Shown piece by piece: positions 61,653-64,000 of a stretch of 64,000 bases of DNA (the first letter of the stretch is position 1; the number at the start of each line of letters is the position of its first letter). Under the pieces are notes generated by a model that saw nothing but the letters and a program-made list of their open reading frames with translations, was not told where the DNA came from and did not search any database. The stretch spans positions 43,196,780-43,260,779 of the forward strand of contig CM026397.1 of assembly GCA_014843695.1 (NCBI GenBank). The letters are read 5' to 3'. Origin of the DNA: Archivesica marissinica. Its lineage: Eukaryota; Mollusca; Bivalvia; Venerida; Vesicomyidae. Position numbers and translations under genes: made by a program.

Positions 61653-62652
61653 NNNNNNNNNNNNNNNNNNNNNNNNNNNNNNNNNNNNNNNNNNNNNNNN
61701 NNNNNNNNNNNNNNNNNNNNNNNNNNNNNNNNNNNNNNNNNNNNNNNNNNNNNNNNNNNNNNNNNNNNNNNNNNNNNNNNNNNNNNNNNNNNNNNNNNNN
61801 NNNNNNNNNNNNNNNNNNNNNNNNNNNNNNNNNNNNNNNNNNNNNNNNNNNNNNNNNNNNNNNNNNNNNNNNNNNNNNNNNNNNNNNNNNNNNNNNNNNN
61901 NNNNNNNNNNNNNNNNNNNNNNNNNNNNNNNNNNNNNNNNNNNNNNNNNNNNNNNNNNNNNNNNNNNNNNNNNNNNNNNNNNNNNNNNNNNNNNNNNNNN
62001 NNNNNNNNNNNNNNNNNNNNNNNNNNNNNNNNNNNNNNNNNNNNNNNNNNNNNNNNNNNNNNNNNNNNNNNNNNNNNNNNNNNNNNNNNNNNNNNNNNNN
62101 NNNNNNNNNNNNNNNNNNNNNNNNNNNNNNNNNNNNNNNNNNNNNNNNNNNNNNNNNNNNNNNNNNNNNNNNNNNNNNNNNNNNNNNNNNNNNNNNNNNN
62201 NNNNNNNNNNNNNNNNNNNNNNNNNNNNNNNNNNNNNNNNNNNNNNNNNNNNNNNNNNNNNNNNNNNNNNNNNNNNNNNNNNNNNNNNNNNNNNNNNNNN
62301 NNNNNNNNNNNNNNNNNNNNNNNNNNNNNNNNNNNNNNNNNNNNNNNNNNNNNNNNNNNNNNNNNNNNNNNNNNNNNNNNNNNNNNNNNNNNNNNNNNNN
62401 NNNNNNNNNNNNNNNNNNNNNNNNNNNNNNNNNNNNNNNNNNNNNNNNNNNNNNNNNNNNNNNNNNNNNNNNNNNNNNNNNNNNNNNNNNNNNNNNNNNN
62501 NNNNNNNNNNNNNNNNNNNNNNNNNNNNNNNNNNNNNNNNNNNNNNNNNNNNNNNNNNNNNNNNNNNNNNNNNNNNNNNNNNNNNNNNNNNNNNNNNNNN
62601 NNNNNNNNNNNNNNNNNNNNNNNNNNNNNNNNNNNNNNNNNNNNNNNNNNNN
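61653..62652. other. Assembly gap of exactly 1000 N
   Basis: A second 1000-N placeholder. The 18-bp satellite lies on the left and the 51-bp satellite on the right, so the join is not supported by shared sequence. Confidence 1.
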
Positions 62653-64000
62653 AGAACAAGTAATACCTGCATTGTAGATGGTTGTACTATACGATGTACT
62701 CGGAGAACAAGTAATACCTGCATTGTATATGGTTGTACTATATGATGTACTCGGAGAACAAGTAATACCTGCATTGTAGATGGTTGTACTATACGATGTA
62801 CTCCGAGAACAAGTAATACATGCATTGTAGATAGTTGTACTATACGATGTACTCGGAGAACATGTAATACCTGCATTGTATATGGTTGTACTATACGATG
62901 TACTTGGCTAACAAGTAATACCTGCATTGTAGATGGTTGTACTATACGATGTACTCGGCTAACAAATAATACCTGCATTCTAGATGGTTGTACTATACGA
63001 TGTACTCGAAAACAAGTAATACCTGCATTGTATATGGTTGTACTAAACGATGTACTCAGCTAACAAGTAATACCTGCATTGTAGATGGTTGTACTATACG
63101 ATGTACTCGGAGACCAAGTAATACCTGCATTGTAGATGGTTGTACTATACGATGTACTCGGCTACAAGTAATACCTGCATTGTAGATGGTTGTACTAAAC
63201 GATGTACTCAGCTAACAAGTAATACCTGCATTGTAGATGGTTGTACTATACGATGTACTCGGAAAACAAGTAATACCTGCATTGTATATGGTTGTACTAT
63301 ACGATGTACTCGGAGAAGAAGTAATACCTGCATTGTAGATGGTTGTACTATACGATGTACTTGGCTAACAAGTAATACCTGCATTGTAGATGGTTGTACT
63401 ATACGATGTACTCGGCTAGCAAGTAATACCTGCATTGTATGTGGTTGTACTAAAGGATGTACTCAGCTAACAAGTAATACCTGCATTGTAGATGGTTGTA
63501 CTATACGATGTACTCGGAGACCAAGCAATACCTGCATTGTATATGGTTGTACTATACGATGTACTCGGAGAACAAGTAATACCTGCATTGTATATGGTTG
63601 TACTATACGATATACTCGGAGAACAAGTAATACCTGCATTGTAGATGGTTGTACTATACGATGTACTCGGAGAACAAGTAATACTTGCATTGTAGATGGT
63701 TGTACTATACGATGTACTCGGCTAACAAGCAATACCTGCATTGTAGATGGTTGTACTATACGATGTACTCGGCTAACAAGTAATACCTGCATTGTAGATG
63801 GTTGTACTATACGATGTACTCGGCTAACAAGTAATACCTGCATTGTATATGGTTGTACTATACGATATACTCGGAGAACAAGTAATACCTGCATTGTAGA
63901 TGGTTATACTATACGATGTACTCGGAGAACAAGCATTGTATATGGTTGTGCTATACGATGTACTCGGAGAACAAGTAATACCTGCATTGTAGATGGTTGT
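62653..64000. repeat. 51-bp satellite array, second segment (runs off the window)
   Basis: This is the same unit and variants as 29224-49966. The region near 62900-63200 matches about 39370-39670 in ordered rare variants (CATTCTAGATGG, TGTACTCGAAAACAAG, then TACTAAACGATGTACTCAGC) at an offset of 23535 bp. About 63850-63960 resembles 42360-42478 (AACAAGCATTGTATATGG, GGTTGTGCTATACG). Confidence 0.97.

Overview
This is a eukaryotic, almost certainly metazoan, repeat-dominated scaffold segment. It has AT-rich unique DNA, megasatellite-scale tandem arrays, tRNA-derived SINEs, MITEs, non-LTR retrotransposon remnants and two 1000-N scaffolding gaps. There are no prokaryotic genes, operons, rRNAs or CRISPR arrays. 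The SINE set (one with a core resembling the Nin domain), a CR1/L2-like LINE tail and the fold-back elements suggest a marine invertebrate. A mollusc, perhaps a bivalve, is my best guess; this rests on general recollection of such repeats, not on a search.

Layout: 1-652 is the 3' end of a CR1/L2-like LINE. About 1010-16710 is a 48-bp satellite (about 325 copies) running into gap 1 (16711-17710). 17711-18507 is a 40-bp satellite that passes into a 16-bp derivative (18508-18936). 18975-22091 and 24275-27698 are two parts of one 21-bp satellite, split by a precise insertion of about 2.19 kb that carries an intact LINE-1-type ORF1 gene on the minus strand. 27699-29223 holds a piggyBac-like MITE and two copies of a tRNA-derived SINE. 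29224-49966 is a 51-bp satellite (about 400 copies), which returns after gap 2 (61653-62652) and runs off the window end. 49967-59940 is the only long low-copy stretch. It holds a dead Tc1/mariner transposase, one plausible host gene (a short type I membrane protein, 52573-53442), a SINE nested in another SINE, a fold-back element, a large split inverted repeat, a Nin-like SINE, a Tc1-type MITE and four short minisatellites. 59944-61652 is a degenerate 18-bp satellite.

The very long open frames in the 48-, 21- and 51-bp arrays follow from unit lengths divisible by three and are not believable genes. The differences between units change amino acids in every open frame. The four-fold 57-bp repeat inside the membrane-protein gene differs: it also shows silent codon changes.

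I do not see a new multi-gene system. The most unusual items are: (i) the target-site-flanked ORF1-only insertion in the 21-bp array; (ii) the unrecognised membrane protein with a 19-residue cytoplasmic repeat; (iii) the nested SINEs that share a 3' tail with an unrelated SINE; (iv) the 95-bp inverted repeat with one arm split by 380 bp; and (v) A/C-only patches inside the satellites, which look like unpolished long-read artefacts and limit trust in array structure.
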